NCBI GenBank assembly: GCA_024304985.1
Contig: JAMWZC010000004.1
Location: 124,001 to 188,000 of the forward strand
Direction of reading: 5' to 3'
Length of the DNA stretch: 64,000 nt
From: Paracoccaceae bacterium
GTDB taxonomy: Bacteria; Pseudomonadota; Alphaproteobacteria; Rhodobacterales; Rhodobacteraceae
Part shown: positions 45,622-53,923 of the stretch, one piece after another
How the letters are laid out: the number at the start of each line of letters is the position of its first letter
Position numbering within the stretch: the stretch's first letter is position 1
Program-made: the position numbers and the translations under genes
The notes under the pieces: model-generated
Told to the model about the DNA's origin: nothing
The model's database searches: none
The model's input: the letters and a program-made list of their open reading frames with translations, nothing else

Positions 45622-48230
45622 TCCCCCTGCGCGCCACCTACCGTCTGCAATTCAACCGCGACTTCCGCTTTGCCGACGCCGCCGCCCTCGCGCCCTATCT
45701 TGCCGCCCTTGGGATCAGCCATGTCTATGCCTCGCCCATTTTCGCCGCCCGTTCCGGCAGCACGCATGGCTATGACATCACCGATCCCAACCGCCTCAAC
45801 CCCGATCTGGGCATCCTGTCCGACTTCCGCGACATGGTGAAAACCCTGCGCGATCATGGGCTTGGCTTGATACTCGACATCGTGCCCAACCACATGGGCA
45901 TTGGCGGCGCCGACAATGCCTTCTGGGACAGTGTGCTGGAATGGGGCCCGGACAGCCCCTATGCCCACTGGTTCGACATCGACTGGACCGCGCCCGCCCT
46001 TGCCGGCAAAGTCCTGATGCCCTTCCTCGCCCAACCCTATGCCATCGCGCTCGCCGAAGGCGCGCTGGCCCTTCACCTTGATCCCCAAGGCCGCCTTGCT
46101 GTCTGGGCGCATGATACGCACCGCCTCCCGATCTGCCCGCGCGACTATGGCCACGTGCTCCAAACCGCAGGCTCGGTCCTCGCGCCCGCCTTCCAGCACA
46201 TTACCCACGCCCCGCCCGGCGATCCCCGCTGGCCCGCGCTTTTCCTTCACCTCGGCGCCGAACGCCCTGACCTGTCGGCCTTCACCGATCCCGCCCGCCT
46301 TGACGCGCTGATCCGACGGCAGCACTGGCGCGCCGCCAGACACACCCTCGCCGCCGATGCCATCAACTACCGCCGCTTCTTCACCATCAGCGACCTTGCC
46401 GCCCTGCGCGTGGAATCCCCGCAGGTCTTTGCCCAGACACACGCCCTCGTGCTCTCTCTGGTCGAGGAGGGGCTGGTCGATGGCCTGCGCATCGACCATA
46501 TCGACGGCCTGCGCGACCCCAAGGCCTATTGCCTGCGCCTGCGCGACGCCACCAAGGGGCGCATCCCGATCCATGTCGAAAAAATCCTCGGCCCCGACGA
46601 ACACCTCCCGCCGGACTGGCAGACCCAGGGCACAACCGGCTACGAATTCGCGAACCAAACCGTCACACTGCTGGCCGATCCCGCCGGCACCGATGACCTG
46701 AACCGCCTCTACCGCGACACCACAGGCCAGCGCGACAGCCCGCAACAGGTGGTGCGCGACGCCAAGCGCGCCGTCCTTCGCGGCCCGATGCGCGCCGAAC
46801 GCGAGGCCGTGCTGACCCGCATCGCCGCCCTCGCCGCGCAGATCCCCGCTTGGGCCGATCTCGGCCTTGGTGCCATCCGCGAGGGTATCAACCAGACCAT
46901 AGCCGCACTGGATGTCTACCGCACCTATACCGATGACGACGGTATCGCCCCCGAAGGCCGCGCCCGCCTCTCGACCGCCATCGCGCGCGCAAGCCAGCAC
47001 AGCCCCGACCTTGACCCCGTCATCTGGTCCCTGCTCGCGGCCGTCCTGACCCGCGACCTTGCCGCCCGTCTGCCCGATCACCGTGACGCCGTCACCGACG
47101 CCGCCCTACGCTTTCAGCAACTCTCCGGCCCCGTCATGGCCAAGGGGCTGGAAGATCGCGCCCTCTACCGCTTCAACCGCCTGATCGCGCTGAACGAAGT
47201 CGGCTCCCACCCCGGCCATGTCACCACATCCGTCGCCGCCTTCCATCACGCGCAACGCACCCGACAGCAGCACCACCCGCTCACCATGCTTGCCACCGCC
47301 ACCCATGACACGAAGCGCGGCGAGGATGCGCGGATGCGGATCGTCACCATCGCAAGCCATACCGGCCTCTGGCGTCAGAAAGTGACGGAATGGACCGCCC
47401 TTCTGCACGACCCGCACCATCCCGTTGATCCAAATGAGGGGTATTTCTTCTACCAGTTGCTCACCGGGGCATGGTCCGACAACACCCCCGCCGACCTTGG
47501 CCCCCTCAAGGACCGCGTCACGGCGGCCATGCTGAAATCCCTGCGCGAAGCGGGCGTCAACAGCCGCTGGATCTTCCCGGACCACAGCTATGAAGGGCAT
47601 GTCTCCGCCCTGATCGACCGCGCCTTCGCCTCTGACGCATTCCTCGCCTCCTTCTCCGATTTTCTCCGCCGCATCACACCGCAAGCCGAACAGAACAGCC
47701 TGATCCAGACACTTCTGAAACTGACGGTGCCGGGCGTGCCCGATATCTATCAAGGGGCCGAGATGTGGGACCACAGCCTTGTCGATCCCGACAACCGCCG
47801 CCCGGTTAGCTTTGCCCGGAACGCGGGTGCCATCACGGGCCTCATCGGCGCCCCGGTCCATACCGGAAACCGCCCCGCAGCCACAGTGAAACGCGCGCTC
47901 ATCGCCACGCTGCTGGACCTGCGCGCCAATCATCCCGCGCTTTTCACCCATGGAAGCTACACCCCCCTCACGGCCCATGGCCCCGCCGCCGACAGCCTTC
48001 TGGCCTTCATCCGACAGCACAGGGGCGAACGCCTGCTTGTGGCGGCGCGCCTGCATCCTGCCAGCCACGACCCGGCCGCATGGCAAAGCACCCGGCTTCC
48101 GCTGCCGCAGGATGAAACACCCCACTGGGTCAATCTGATCAACGCGCAACCCTGCGACCCGCGTGATCCGACCCAGATCTTCCGCGACCTGCCACTGGCC
48201 GTCCTGCGCCCGGACGATCATCGCGCCTGA
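45618..48230 (+). CDS. treY: Malto-oligosyltrehalose synthase
   Basis: An 870-residue GH13_26 enzyme that converts the reducing end of maltodextrins to a trehalosyl unit. Motifs: RATYRLQFNRDFRFADA at the N-terminus, GISHVYASPIFAARSGSTHG, the nucleophile in DGLRIDHIDGLRDPKAY, the acid in IHVEKILGPDEHLP and TATHDTKRGEDARMR. It is the last gene of the seven-gene operon. Confidence 0.95.
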   Translation: MIPLRATYRLQFNRDFRFADAAALAPYLAALGISHVYASPIFAARSGSTHGYDITDPNRLNPDLGILSDFRDMVKTLRDHGLGLILDIVPNHMGIGGADNAFWDSVLEWGPDSPYAHWFDIDWTAPALAGKVLMPFLAQPYAIALAEGALALHLDPQGRLAVWAHDTHRLPICPRDYGHVLQTAGSVLAPAFQHITHAPPGDPRWPALFLHLGAERPDLSAFTDPARLDALIRRQHWRAARHTLAADAINYRRFFTISDLAALRVESPQVFAQTHALVLSLVEEGLVDGLRIDHIDGLRDPKAYCLRLRDATKGRIPIHVEKILGPDEHLPPDWQTQGTTGYEFANQTVTLLADPAGTDDLNRLYRDTTGQRDSPQQVVRDAKRAVLRGPMRAEREAVLTRIAALAAQIPAWADLGLGAIREGINQTIAALDVYRTYTDDDGIAPEGRARLSTAIARASQHSPDLDPVIWSLLAAVLTRDLAARLPDHRDAVTDAALRFQQLSGPVMAKGLEDRALYRFNRLIALNEVGSHPGHVTTSVAAFHHAQRTRQQHHPLTMLATATHDTKRGEDARMRIVTIASHTGLWRQKVTEWTALLHDPHHPVDPNEGYFFYQLLTGAWSDNTPADLGPLKDRVTAAMLKSLREAGVNSRWIFPDHSYEGHVSALIDRAFASDAFLASFSDFLRRITPQAEQNSLIQTLLKLTVPGVPDIYQGAEMWDHSLVDPDNRRPVSFARNAGAITGLIGAPVHTGNRPAATVKRALIATLLDLRANHPALFTHGSYTPLTAHGPAADSLLAFIRQHRGERLLVAARLHPASHDPAAWQSTRLPLPQDETPHWVNLINAQPCDPRDPTQIFRDLPLAVLRPDDHRA

Positions 48231-48267
48231 TCAGCACAGGCGATCCGCGCACCTGATCCGCACAGCC

Positions 48268-48293
48268 GGAACAAATGCACCATGCCCCGGGTT
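48268..48293 (+). promoter_or_regulatory. EcfG-like promoter (18-base variant) for the 48333 gene
   Basis: GGAAC (48268-48272), 18 bases, GTT (48291-48293), 39 bases before the start at 48333. Confidence 0.6.
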
Positions 48294-48332
48294 TCGCGCC
48301 AACTGATCAACCTCAAAAGAAAGGACAGACCC

Positions 48333-48506
48333 ATGTTCGATTCGACCCTCATCGCCATCATCGTCTTTGGTGCCATGTTCGCCGTGGCCGTCATCGGCTT
48401 CATCAAATCCACCGCAACGGCGGATCGCTATTCCAGACATACCCATCGTGACACGCACCCCGCTGACACGGTCGCGACACCGCCGCAGACAGCAGGGCGG
48501 CTCTGA
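48333..48506 (+). CDS. 57-residue membrane peptide
   Basis: One N-terminal membrane helix (LIAIIVFGAMFAVAVIGFI) and a His/Thr/Arg-rich polar tail. AAAGAAAGGA precedes the ATG at 48333. It stops directly at the start of the next small ORF. Same general type as the 28034 and 28360 peptides. Confidence 0.7.
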   Translation: MFDSTLIAIIVFGAMFAVAVIGFIKSTATADRYSRHTHRDTHPADTVATPPQTAGRL

Positions 48507-48683
48507 ATGCCCAACGCCCCCCGCAAGGCGCGGGAAAAGCGTGACGAACCACGCAAGCGGCACAACGCGCAGGACGATCACGAAGGCGCGGCCCATAACC
48601 CGCGCGAATTCGATGCCGCAAACCCGGCACGCCAGCCTGACCGTGGCGACGCCCCCAAACCGCGACCTGCCAAAGACAAGTAA
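48507..48683 (+). CDS. Small basic hydrophilic protein
   Basis: A 58-residue ORF beginning with the base after the previous stop (MPNAPRKAREKRDEPRKRHN), rich in Arg, Lys, Asp and Pro and without hydrophobic segments. There is only a weak GGGCGG upstream, so it would depend on translational coupling. It resembles the other disordered small proteins of the island. Moderate support only. Confidence 0.5.
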   Translation: MPNAPRKAREKRDEPRKRHNAQDDHEGAAHNPREFDAANPARQPDRGDAPKPRPAKDK

Positions 48684-48695
48684 ACTGTTTGACCC

Positions 48696-48716
48696 GGTCG
48701 ACTGATCACGTCGACC
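48696..48716. repeat. Perfect inverted repeat upstream of DUF892 gene
   Basis: Seven-base arms (48696-48702 and 48710-48716) flank a 7-base centre, 33 bases before the DUF892 start. No T-run follows. It could be an operator or a weak terminator. Confidence 0.45.
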
Positions 48717-48748
48717 AGGTCTACCGACCTCAACCAAAGGAGAAGATT

Positions 48749-49249
48749 ATGGCTCAATCGACACTCGACACCCTCTTTCACGAGACGCTCAAGGACATCT
48801 ATTACGCCGAGCGCAAGATCGCGACGGCCCTGCGCAAGATGGCCCGTGCCGCCAATAGCGACGACGTGAAAGCCGCATTTGAGACTCATGAGCAGGAAAC
48901 GCAGGCGCAATATGAGCGTTTGTCGGACGTGTTCGACGCCATCGGTAAGCGGCCGCGTGGCAAGACCTGCGACGCCATCGAAGGCATCATTGCCGAAGCC
49001 AGCGAGATCATGGACGAATTCAAGGACAGCCCCGCGCTGGACGCAGGATTGATCGCCGCGGCACAGGCGGTCGAACACTATGAAATCGCGCGCTACGGCA
49101 CGCTCAAGACATGGGCCACCCAACTGGGCCATACCGATGCAGCGGACCTGCTGGAGAAAACCCTGCAAGAGGAAACCGCGACCGACGACATCCTCACCCG
49201 ACTGGCGGAAACGCTCGCCAACCCCAAGGCGCAGAAGAAGTCAGCCTGA
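48749..49249 (+). CDS. YciE/YciF-type ferritin-like protein (DUF892)
   Basis: A 166-residue helical protein of the DUF892 family: TLDTLFHETLKDIYYAERKI, then FETHEQETQAQYERL and AAQAVEHYEIARYGTL, TLQEETATDDIL. These four Glu/His-bearing helices form a diiron bundle in YciF. YciE/YciF proteins are general-stress proteins of unclear enzymatic role. AAAGGAGAAG precedes the ATG. No GGAAC box directly upstream; it may be read from 48268. Confidence 0.9.
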   Translation: MAQSTLDTLFHETLKDIYYAERKIATALRKMARAANSDDVKAAFETHEQETQAQYERLSDVFDAIGKRPRGKTCDAIEGIIAEASEIMDEFKDSPALDAGLIAAAQAVEHYEIARYGTLKTWATQLGHTDAADLLEKTLQEETATDDILTRLAETLANPKAQKKSA

Positions 49250-49268
49250 TCCTGATCCTGCCTAGTCG

Positions 49269-49287
49269 CGGGTGGTCCTCCCACCCG
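49269..49287. terminator. Small hairpin after the DUF892 gene
   Basis: A 7-bp GC-rich stem (49269-49275 with 49281-49287) 20 bases beyond the stop, without a T-run. Confidence 0.4.
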
Positions 49288-49351
49288 TGACCGGCACGGG
49301 TGGCGCGGCGACGGAGAGTATCCGTCCCGCGCCCAGCTCCCCCAGACAAGG

Positions 49352-49813
49352 TTGCGTCGCAGGCCATGGTCTCGGACGCTTGTCCCTCCACACGTTACGC
49401 TCATGATTGGGCTGATGACAGTCAGCCGCCAAGCCATTCTCGCGAAGTGCAAGATCGCAGCCGACAGGTCATCGCATTTTGGCGTGTCTTTCACCTCAGC
49501 CGAAGTGACTTACGATCCCTTTGAAAACGAATACAAACTCTTGCTCATCAGTTCCGCCGGAAGGTTCGAATTGGCCGCTCTGCATCACCAGATTTACCAA
49601 GGCATCCAGACTGCGCAACGCAACGTCGCAATCCCTTACCGTCCCCACATGACGGTCGCGACAAACCCCGACCGCAGGATCATCGAGCAGTTGGATATCT
49701 CCTTCCTTGGAGGGTTCCCTCTCACCGGAACAGTCCGGGCGCTGGAGGTGGTTGAGCTTGAGAACAGCAGGTTACATCACCGCCGAACCATCCCCTTCGG
49801 CGGATTGCGCTAG
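49352..49813 (+). CDS. 2'-5' RNA ligase-like (2H phosphoesterase) protein, probably N-terminally shortened
   Basis: Two His-x-Thr motifs typical of the 2H phosphoesterase fold are present: PPHVTLMIG near the start and YRPHMTVATN near residue 110, and the tail RRTIPFGGLR is family-like. The first motif sits only about 13 residues from a TTG start, while family members have a strand and helix before it (usually 30-45 residues). The N-terminus is therefore missing or disrupted. No good ribosome site was seen. It may be a decaying gene. Confidence 0.55.
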   Translation: MRRRPWSRTLVPPHVTLMIGLMTVSRQAILAKCKIAADRSSHFGVSFTSAEVTYDPFENEYKLLLISSAGRFELAALHHQIYQGIQTAQRNVAIPYRPHMTVATNPDRRIIEQLDISFLGGFPLTGTVRALEVVELENSRLHHRRTIPFGGLR

Positions 49814-50122
49814 ATATCAATGCGTGTCCAGCGCAGGGACTTGCGCATCCGCACCACCAGCAATCAGGTCTGACACATCAACCACGGCTCTGCGTCGTGC
49901 ACCCGCGACCATGAACGTCTTGCCGGGCCGGTTCGGGTCTGTGCGGTTCGGATCGGTTCGGATAAGCCGACGGATGGTGAAGATTGAGAAGGGCAACCAG
50001 CAGCCGTTACGCACAGAGTCTTAAAATTTGGTAAACGGCAGCCCGTAACCTCTTGATGTTGTTGGATGCGAAAAATGTCCCACCGTGGGACAGGCCTCGC
50101 CCCCCCCCGAAAAGGACCGCCG

Positions 50123-50147
50123 GGAACAATTCGCCGCCCCGTCTGTT
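50123..50147 (+). promoter_or_regulatory. EcfG-like promoter for the PQQ dehydrogenase
   Basis: GGAAC (50123-50127), 17 bases, GTT (50145-50147), 24 bases before the ATG at 50172. The rest of the gap 49814-50122 holds no supported gene, only a short GGTTCGG repeat around 49930-49970. Confidence 0.78.
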
Positions 50148-50171
50148 CCCCCCTATTATAAGGAGGGCCTC

Positions 50172-52661
50172 ATGACCGCACGCACCCCATCATCCCCACC
50201 CCATTCCCCCCGTTACCCTGCCTCGACGGCAAGCCTCTGGTGGTCCAGACTGATCGCCGCCATCCTGCTGATCTTCGGCCTCCCCCTCGCCGCAGGCGGC
50301 GCCTGGCTCATCTCTCTGGGCGGGTCATGGTATTACCTGCCCGCAGGCCTCGCCCTGCTCGCGACAGCCATCCTCATCCTGCGCCGCAACCCGCTGGCCG
50401 TCTGGGTCTACCTCGTAACCTATATCGCGACGGTGATCTGGGCCTTGTGGGAAGCAGGCCTCGACCCGTGGGCGCAAGTGCCCAGACTACTCGCCCCCAG
50501 CATCGTGCTGCTGCTCGTGCTGACAACCCTCCCTGCCCTTCGCTCCCCAACACCCCGCCGCTCCACCGCAGTGGCCGGTGTCGGGATACTGGCCAGCAGT
50601 CTCGGCCTTCTCATGCATCCCATCACCCCCGCCATGGCGCAGCAGGCCCCGAACCCGCCCGAGAGCGCAAGGGATGTGACCGGAGCGACCGAAACCGAAA
50701 CTCCATACATCGACCTCGAAACCGGCAGCGACTGGCCCGCCTACGGCGGCACTCATCATTCGATGCGATATTCCCCCCTGACCCAGATCACCAAGGAAAA
50801 CGTCGGACAGCTTGAAAAGCTTTGGGAGTATCGCACCGGCGACCTTCCTCAAGACGATGAGCCCTACGGTAATGAAAACACGCCGGTCAAGATTGGCGAA
50901 CGGCTCTATCTCTGCTCGGCCATGAACAAGATCACCGCGCTGAACGCGGCTAACGGCACGGAATACTGGACTTACGACCCCGAAACTCCGGCCGACGCCA
51001 TCGGATACAACGCCACCTGCCGCGGACTGATATACTTCGAAGATCCGACGGCCGATCAGGATGAAGTCTGCGCCGCCCGCGTCGTGAACCTGACCCATGA
51101 CGCCCGCATGATCGCGCTGGACACGCAGACCGGGCAGCTTTGCCCGGACTTCGGTGACGGTGGCATTGTGAACCTGATGGACGGCATGGGAGACTACCCG
51201 CCCGGCTTCTATGCGCCGACCTCGCCGCCGACACTGGTGAGGGATGTTCTGGTTGTGGGCAGTCAGGTCAGTGACGGGCACACGCTTGAAGCGCCGTCGG
51301 GCGTTATCCGTGGCTACAACGTCCTCACCGGCGCGTTGAACTGGGCTTGGGATATGGGCCGTCCGGGTGAAACGGATCAGCCGCCAGAGGGCGAGATCTA
51401 TACCCAAGGCACGCCGAACATGTGGACCGTCGCCTCAGGCGACAGCGAGCTTGGGCTGGTTTACATGCCAATGGGCAATTCAGCCGTTGACTACTGGGGC
51501 GGCGACCGCAGCGAGGTCGAGAACGCCTATTCCACCGCAATCGTCGCCCTTGATGTCGAGACCGGGGAGGTAGCCTGGCACTATCAAACGGTGCATTATG
51601 ACGTCTGGGACTATGATCTGGGCGGACAGGGCACGCTGGTTGATTTCCCCACCGAGGATGGTCCGGTTCCCGCGATCATTATGCCGTCCAAACAGGCGCA
51701 GTTCTTTATCCTGAACCGTGAGACAGGCGAGCCGCTGGTCAATATCGAAGAGCGTCCTGCCCCTCAGGGTGGGGTCGAGCCGGACCGGCTGTCACCCACA
51801 CAACCCTTTGTCACGGATTTTCCCAATCTCCTGAAGCCAACCGTGACCGAGGCCGACATGTGGGGCGCGACCCCGCTGGACCAGTTGTGGTGCCGCATCC
51901 AGTTCAGACAGGCCGCCTATGACGGCGTCTATACCCCACCGACCGCCGATCGCCCGTGGATTCAATTTCCGGGTTACAACGGCGGTGTTGACTGGGGTGG
52001 CGTGGCTGTCGATCCAGAGACAGGCATCATGATCACCAACTACAACAACATGCCGAACTACAACCGACTGATCGAGCGCGAAACGGTCGAGGAGTCGGGA
52101 GTCAGGTCGATCACGGACCCTGACTATGATCCCGATGCAGGAGGCGGGTCGCACGGGTCGATCAATCCACAGGCGGGCGCGCCCTATGGCATCCGGGTCA
52201 ACGCAGGCTGGAGAGTGCCCTACACGGGTCTGCTGTGCACCGAGCCGCCCTATGGCGGGATCGCCGCCATAGATCTGAACACGCGGGAGGTGCTGTGGGA
52301 CCGCCCCTTTGGCACCGCCCGCAAGAACGGACCGTTTGGAATTCCGTCAATGCTGCCGTTTGATATCGGCACCCCGAACAACGGGGGTGGCGTCATCACC
52401 GCCTCGGGTCTGTTCTTTATCGGTGCCGCGACCGACGACCTGTTCCGCGCCATTGATGTGCAGACGGGCGAACGGCTTTGGGATGTTGAGTTGCCGGCAG
52501 GTGGTCAGGCGGGCCCCATGACCTATGAGGCCGAGGGGCGCCAGATCGTCGTGATCAACGCCGGGGGCCATGACTTCATGGAGACACCCATCGGGGACTA
52601 TTTCATCGCCTACGCTCTGCCCGAAGAGGTCGTTCAGAACCAGGGTTCTAAGGCCGAGTAG
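50172..52661 (+). CDS. gcd: Membrane-bound PQQ-dependent dehydrogenase (glucose/quinate/shikimate family)
   Basis: An 829-residue quinoprotein. Residues about 20-155 form five membrane helices, and the rest is the periplasmic beta-propeller: DWPAYGGTHHSMRYSPLTQI, TYDPETPADAIGYNATCRGL, the HYDVWDYDLGGQGTLVDF motif with the catalytic Asp region, and GGVDWGGVAVDPETG. This is the membrane glucose dehydrogenase layout (E. coli Gcd 796 residues), which passes electrons to ubiquinone. AAGGAGGG precedes the ATG. The pqqABCDE genes at 29-32 kb would supply its cofactor. Confidence 0.93.
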   Translation: MTARTPSSPPHSPRYPASTASLWWSRLIAAILLIFGLPLAAGGAWLISLGGSWYYLPAGLALLATAILILRRNPLAVWVYLVTYIATVIWALWEAGLDPWAQVPRLLAPSIVLLLVLTTLPALRSPTPRRSTAVAGVGILASSLGLLMHPITPAMAQQAPNPPESARDVTGATETETPYIDLETGSDWPAYGGTHHSMRYSPLTQITKENVGQLEKLWEYRTGDLPQDDEPYGNENTPVKIGERLYLCSAMNKITALNAANGTEYWTYDPETPADAIGYNATCRGLIYFEDPTADQDEVCAARVVNLTHDARMIALDTQTGQLCPDFGDGGIVNLMDGMGDYPPGFYAPTSPPTLVRDVLVVGSQVSDGHTLEAPSGVIRGYNVLTGALNWAWDMGRPGETDQPPEGEIYTQGTPNMWTVASGDSELGLVYMPMGNSAVDYWGGDRSEVENAYSTAIVALDVETGEVAWHYQTVHYDVWDYDLGGQGTLVDFPTEDGPVPAIIMPSKQAQFFILNRETGEPLVNIEERPAPQGGVEPDRLSPTQPFVTDFPNLLKPTVTEADMWGATPLDQLWCRIQFRQAAYDGVYTPPTADRPWIQFPGYNGGVDWGGVAVDPETGIMITNYNNMPNYNRLIERETVEESGVRSITDPDYDPDAGGGSHGSINPQAGAPYGIRVNAGWRVPYTGLLCTEPPYGGIAAIDLNTREVLWDRPFGTARKNGPFGIPSMLPFDIGTPNNGGGVITASGLFFIGAATDDLFRAIDVQTGERLWDVELPAGGQAGPMTYEAEGRQIVVINAGGHDFMETPIGDYFIAYALPEEVVQNQGSKAE

Positions 52662-52715
52662 GCGCCCTTCGCGTTACTGCGTCAACGGCGTCTGGCACCG
52701 TCCCATCTGAAAAGC

Positions 52716-52757
52716 GAACGATCCGCAGATAGTATTCAGCGGATCGTTCTTTTTTTA
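52716..52757 (+). terminator. Rho-independent terminator of the PQQ dehydrogenase gene
   Basis: A perfect 11-bp stem (52716-52726 with 52739-52749, 12-base loop) followed by a run of seven T. Confidence 0.92.
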
Positions 52758-52778
52758 TGAGCGAGATGAGCTGGATCG

Positions 52779-52994
52779 TTAGTCAGCGGGCGCAGATGGT
52801 GGCCTGTTAGGGTCAGCAGGCTGCGTCGGCTCCTCGACCCTCCCGGGATCGGGCGCGGTTTCTTCGGTCCAGTTGCCGACCACGACCATGACGAGAACGA
52901 GCAGAATGAAGCCGAGCGGGATCATTGCGTAGATCAGGCTGCGGGGCATCCCGCGGCCAGGCTTGGGGTCGGTCTTTCTGCTGTGCTGTGTCAT
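52779..52994 (-). CDS. 71-residue membrane peptide with acidic proline-rich tail
   Basis: Basic N-terminus, one membrane helix (LIYAMIPLGFILLVLVMVVV) and a Pro/Asp/Glu tail (APDPGRVEEPTQPADPNRPP). AAGGAGGA precedes the ATG at 52994. The layout is as in 28360-28611. It has its own EcfG-like promoter. Function unknown. Confidence 0.75.
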   Translation of the reverse strand: MTQHSRKTDPKPGRGMPRSLIYAMIPLGFILLVLVMVVVGNWTEETAPDPGRVEEPTQPADPNRPPSAPAD

Positions 52995-53023
52995 GTCGTC
53001 CTCCTTGACGGTGTATCGGGATC

Positions 53024-53048
53024 AACAGGATTGGTCGAACAATGTTCC
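53024..53048 (-). promoter_or_regulatory. EcfG-like promoter for the 71-residue peptide
   Basis: Minus strand GGAAC (53048-53044), 17 bases, GTT (53026-53024), 30 bases before the start. Confidence 0.75.
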
Positions 53049-53212
53049 GGTGCCGCGCCGACAGCCCCCCGCATGAAGGCTGTGTTGGCCAGTCCGGCAG
53101 ATCAAGGGGCATGAAAATGGCCTCTGGCCGAAACGATCCGGAACAATATCGCGCTACGAAGACTTGAGCCTCTGACCGGGCGGACGATCCGCCCCCGAGG
53201 AGAGCTTTTGCC

Positions 53213-53923
53213 ATGGACAGGATCTATTGCGGTCCGGCCCCGTTGCCGCAGGCGCTATGGGCGAGCTGGAATCTGGACCCGGCATTGCTGGCGGCGCTGG
53301 CGGGAATGACATGGGTGTTCCGGCGCGAACCGGCAGGATTGACGGGGGTCGGCGTTCTGATTGTGGCCTTTGTATCGCCGCTCTGCGCGCTGTCATCTGC
53401 ACTGTTTTCGGCGCGGGTGGTGCATCATGTGCTGCTTCTGACGGTTGCGGCACCGCTGCTGGCCCGCGCTTGGCCTTCAGGCCGGAGCATGGGTCCGGGC
53501 CTTCCTCTGGCGCTCTCGAGCGTCGTCCTGTGGGGCTGGCATCATCCGGCGGCCTATAATCTGGCGCTGTCTCATGTGGGCGCGTATTGGCTGATGCAGA
53601 TCAGCCTGCTGGCCAGTGCGGTCTGGTTCTGGCGGGCGGTGCATCCTCTTGACTTTGGTTCAGGGCAGGCACCTGTGCTGCATATCACTTATATTGTCGT
53701 CGCTTTCGCGCAGATGGGTATGCTGGGCGCGATCCTGACATTCGCGCCCTCGGCCCTTTATGCGGCGCATGGCGTGGCCCCCTATGACTGGGGCGTGACC
53801 CCGCTTCTGGACCAGCAGCTTGGCGGTTTGATCATGTGGGTTCCGGCAGGGATTCCCTATGCTGTCGAAGCAGGGTTGCTGGCACGGCGGAACTGGAACC
53901 GGCACGAGGGCAGGCCCGCGTGA
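53213..53923 (+). CDS. ctaG: CtaG-like (caa3-type) cytochrome oxidase assembly protein
   Basis: A 236-residue membrane protein with about six helices. VVHHVLLLTVAAPLLA, VVLWGWHHPAAYNLAL and YIVVAFAQMGMLGAIL are the conserved His- and Met-bearing stretches of the caa3_CtaG family, thought to help copper delivery to the oxidase. It overlaps the next gene by GTGA. It starts an operon of oxidase genes, interrupted only by the opposite-strand DUF2231 gene. Confidence 0.88.
   Translation: MDRIYCGPAPLPQALWASWNLDPALLAALAGMTWVFRREPAGLTGVGVLIVAFVSPLCALSSALFSARVVHHVLLLTVAAPLLARAWPSGRSMGPGLPLALSSVVLWGWHHPAAYNLALSHVGAYWLMQISLLASAVWFWRAVHPLDFGSGQAPVLHITYIVVAFAQMGMLGAILTFAPSALYAAHGVAPYDWGVTPLLDQQLGGLIMWVPAGIPYAVEAGLLARRNWNRHEGRPA

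Noticed and set aside
49817-50014. 65-codon minus-strand ORF with TDPNRTDPNR repeat
   Set aside because: The repeat comes from a short GGTTCGG DNA repeat; no ribosome site or family.
53110-53160. GGAAC box before ctaG as an EcfG promoter
   Set aside because: No GTT at 17 or 18 bases; the oxidase operon probably uses another promoter.
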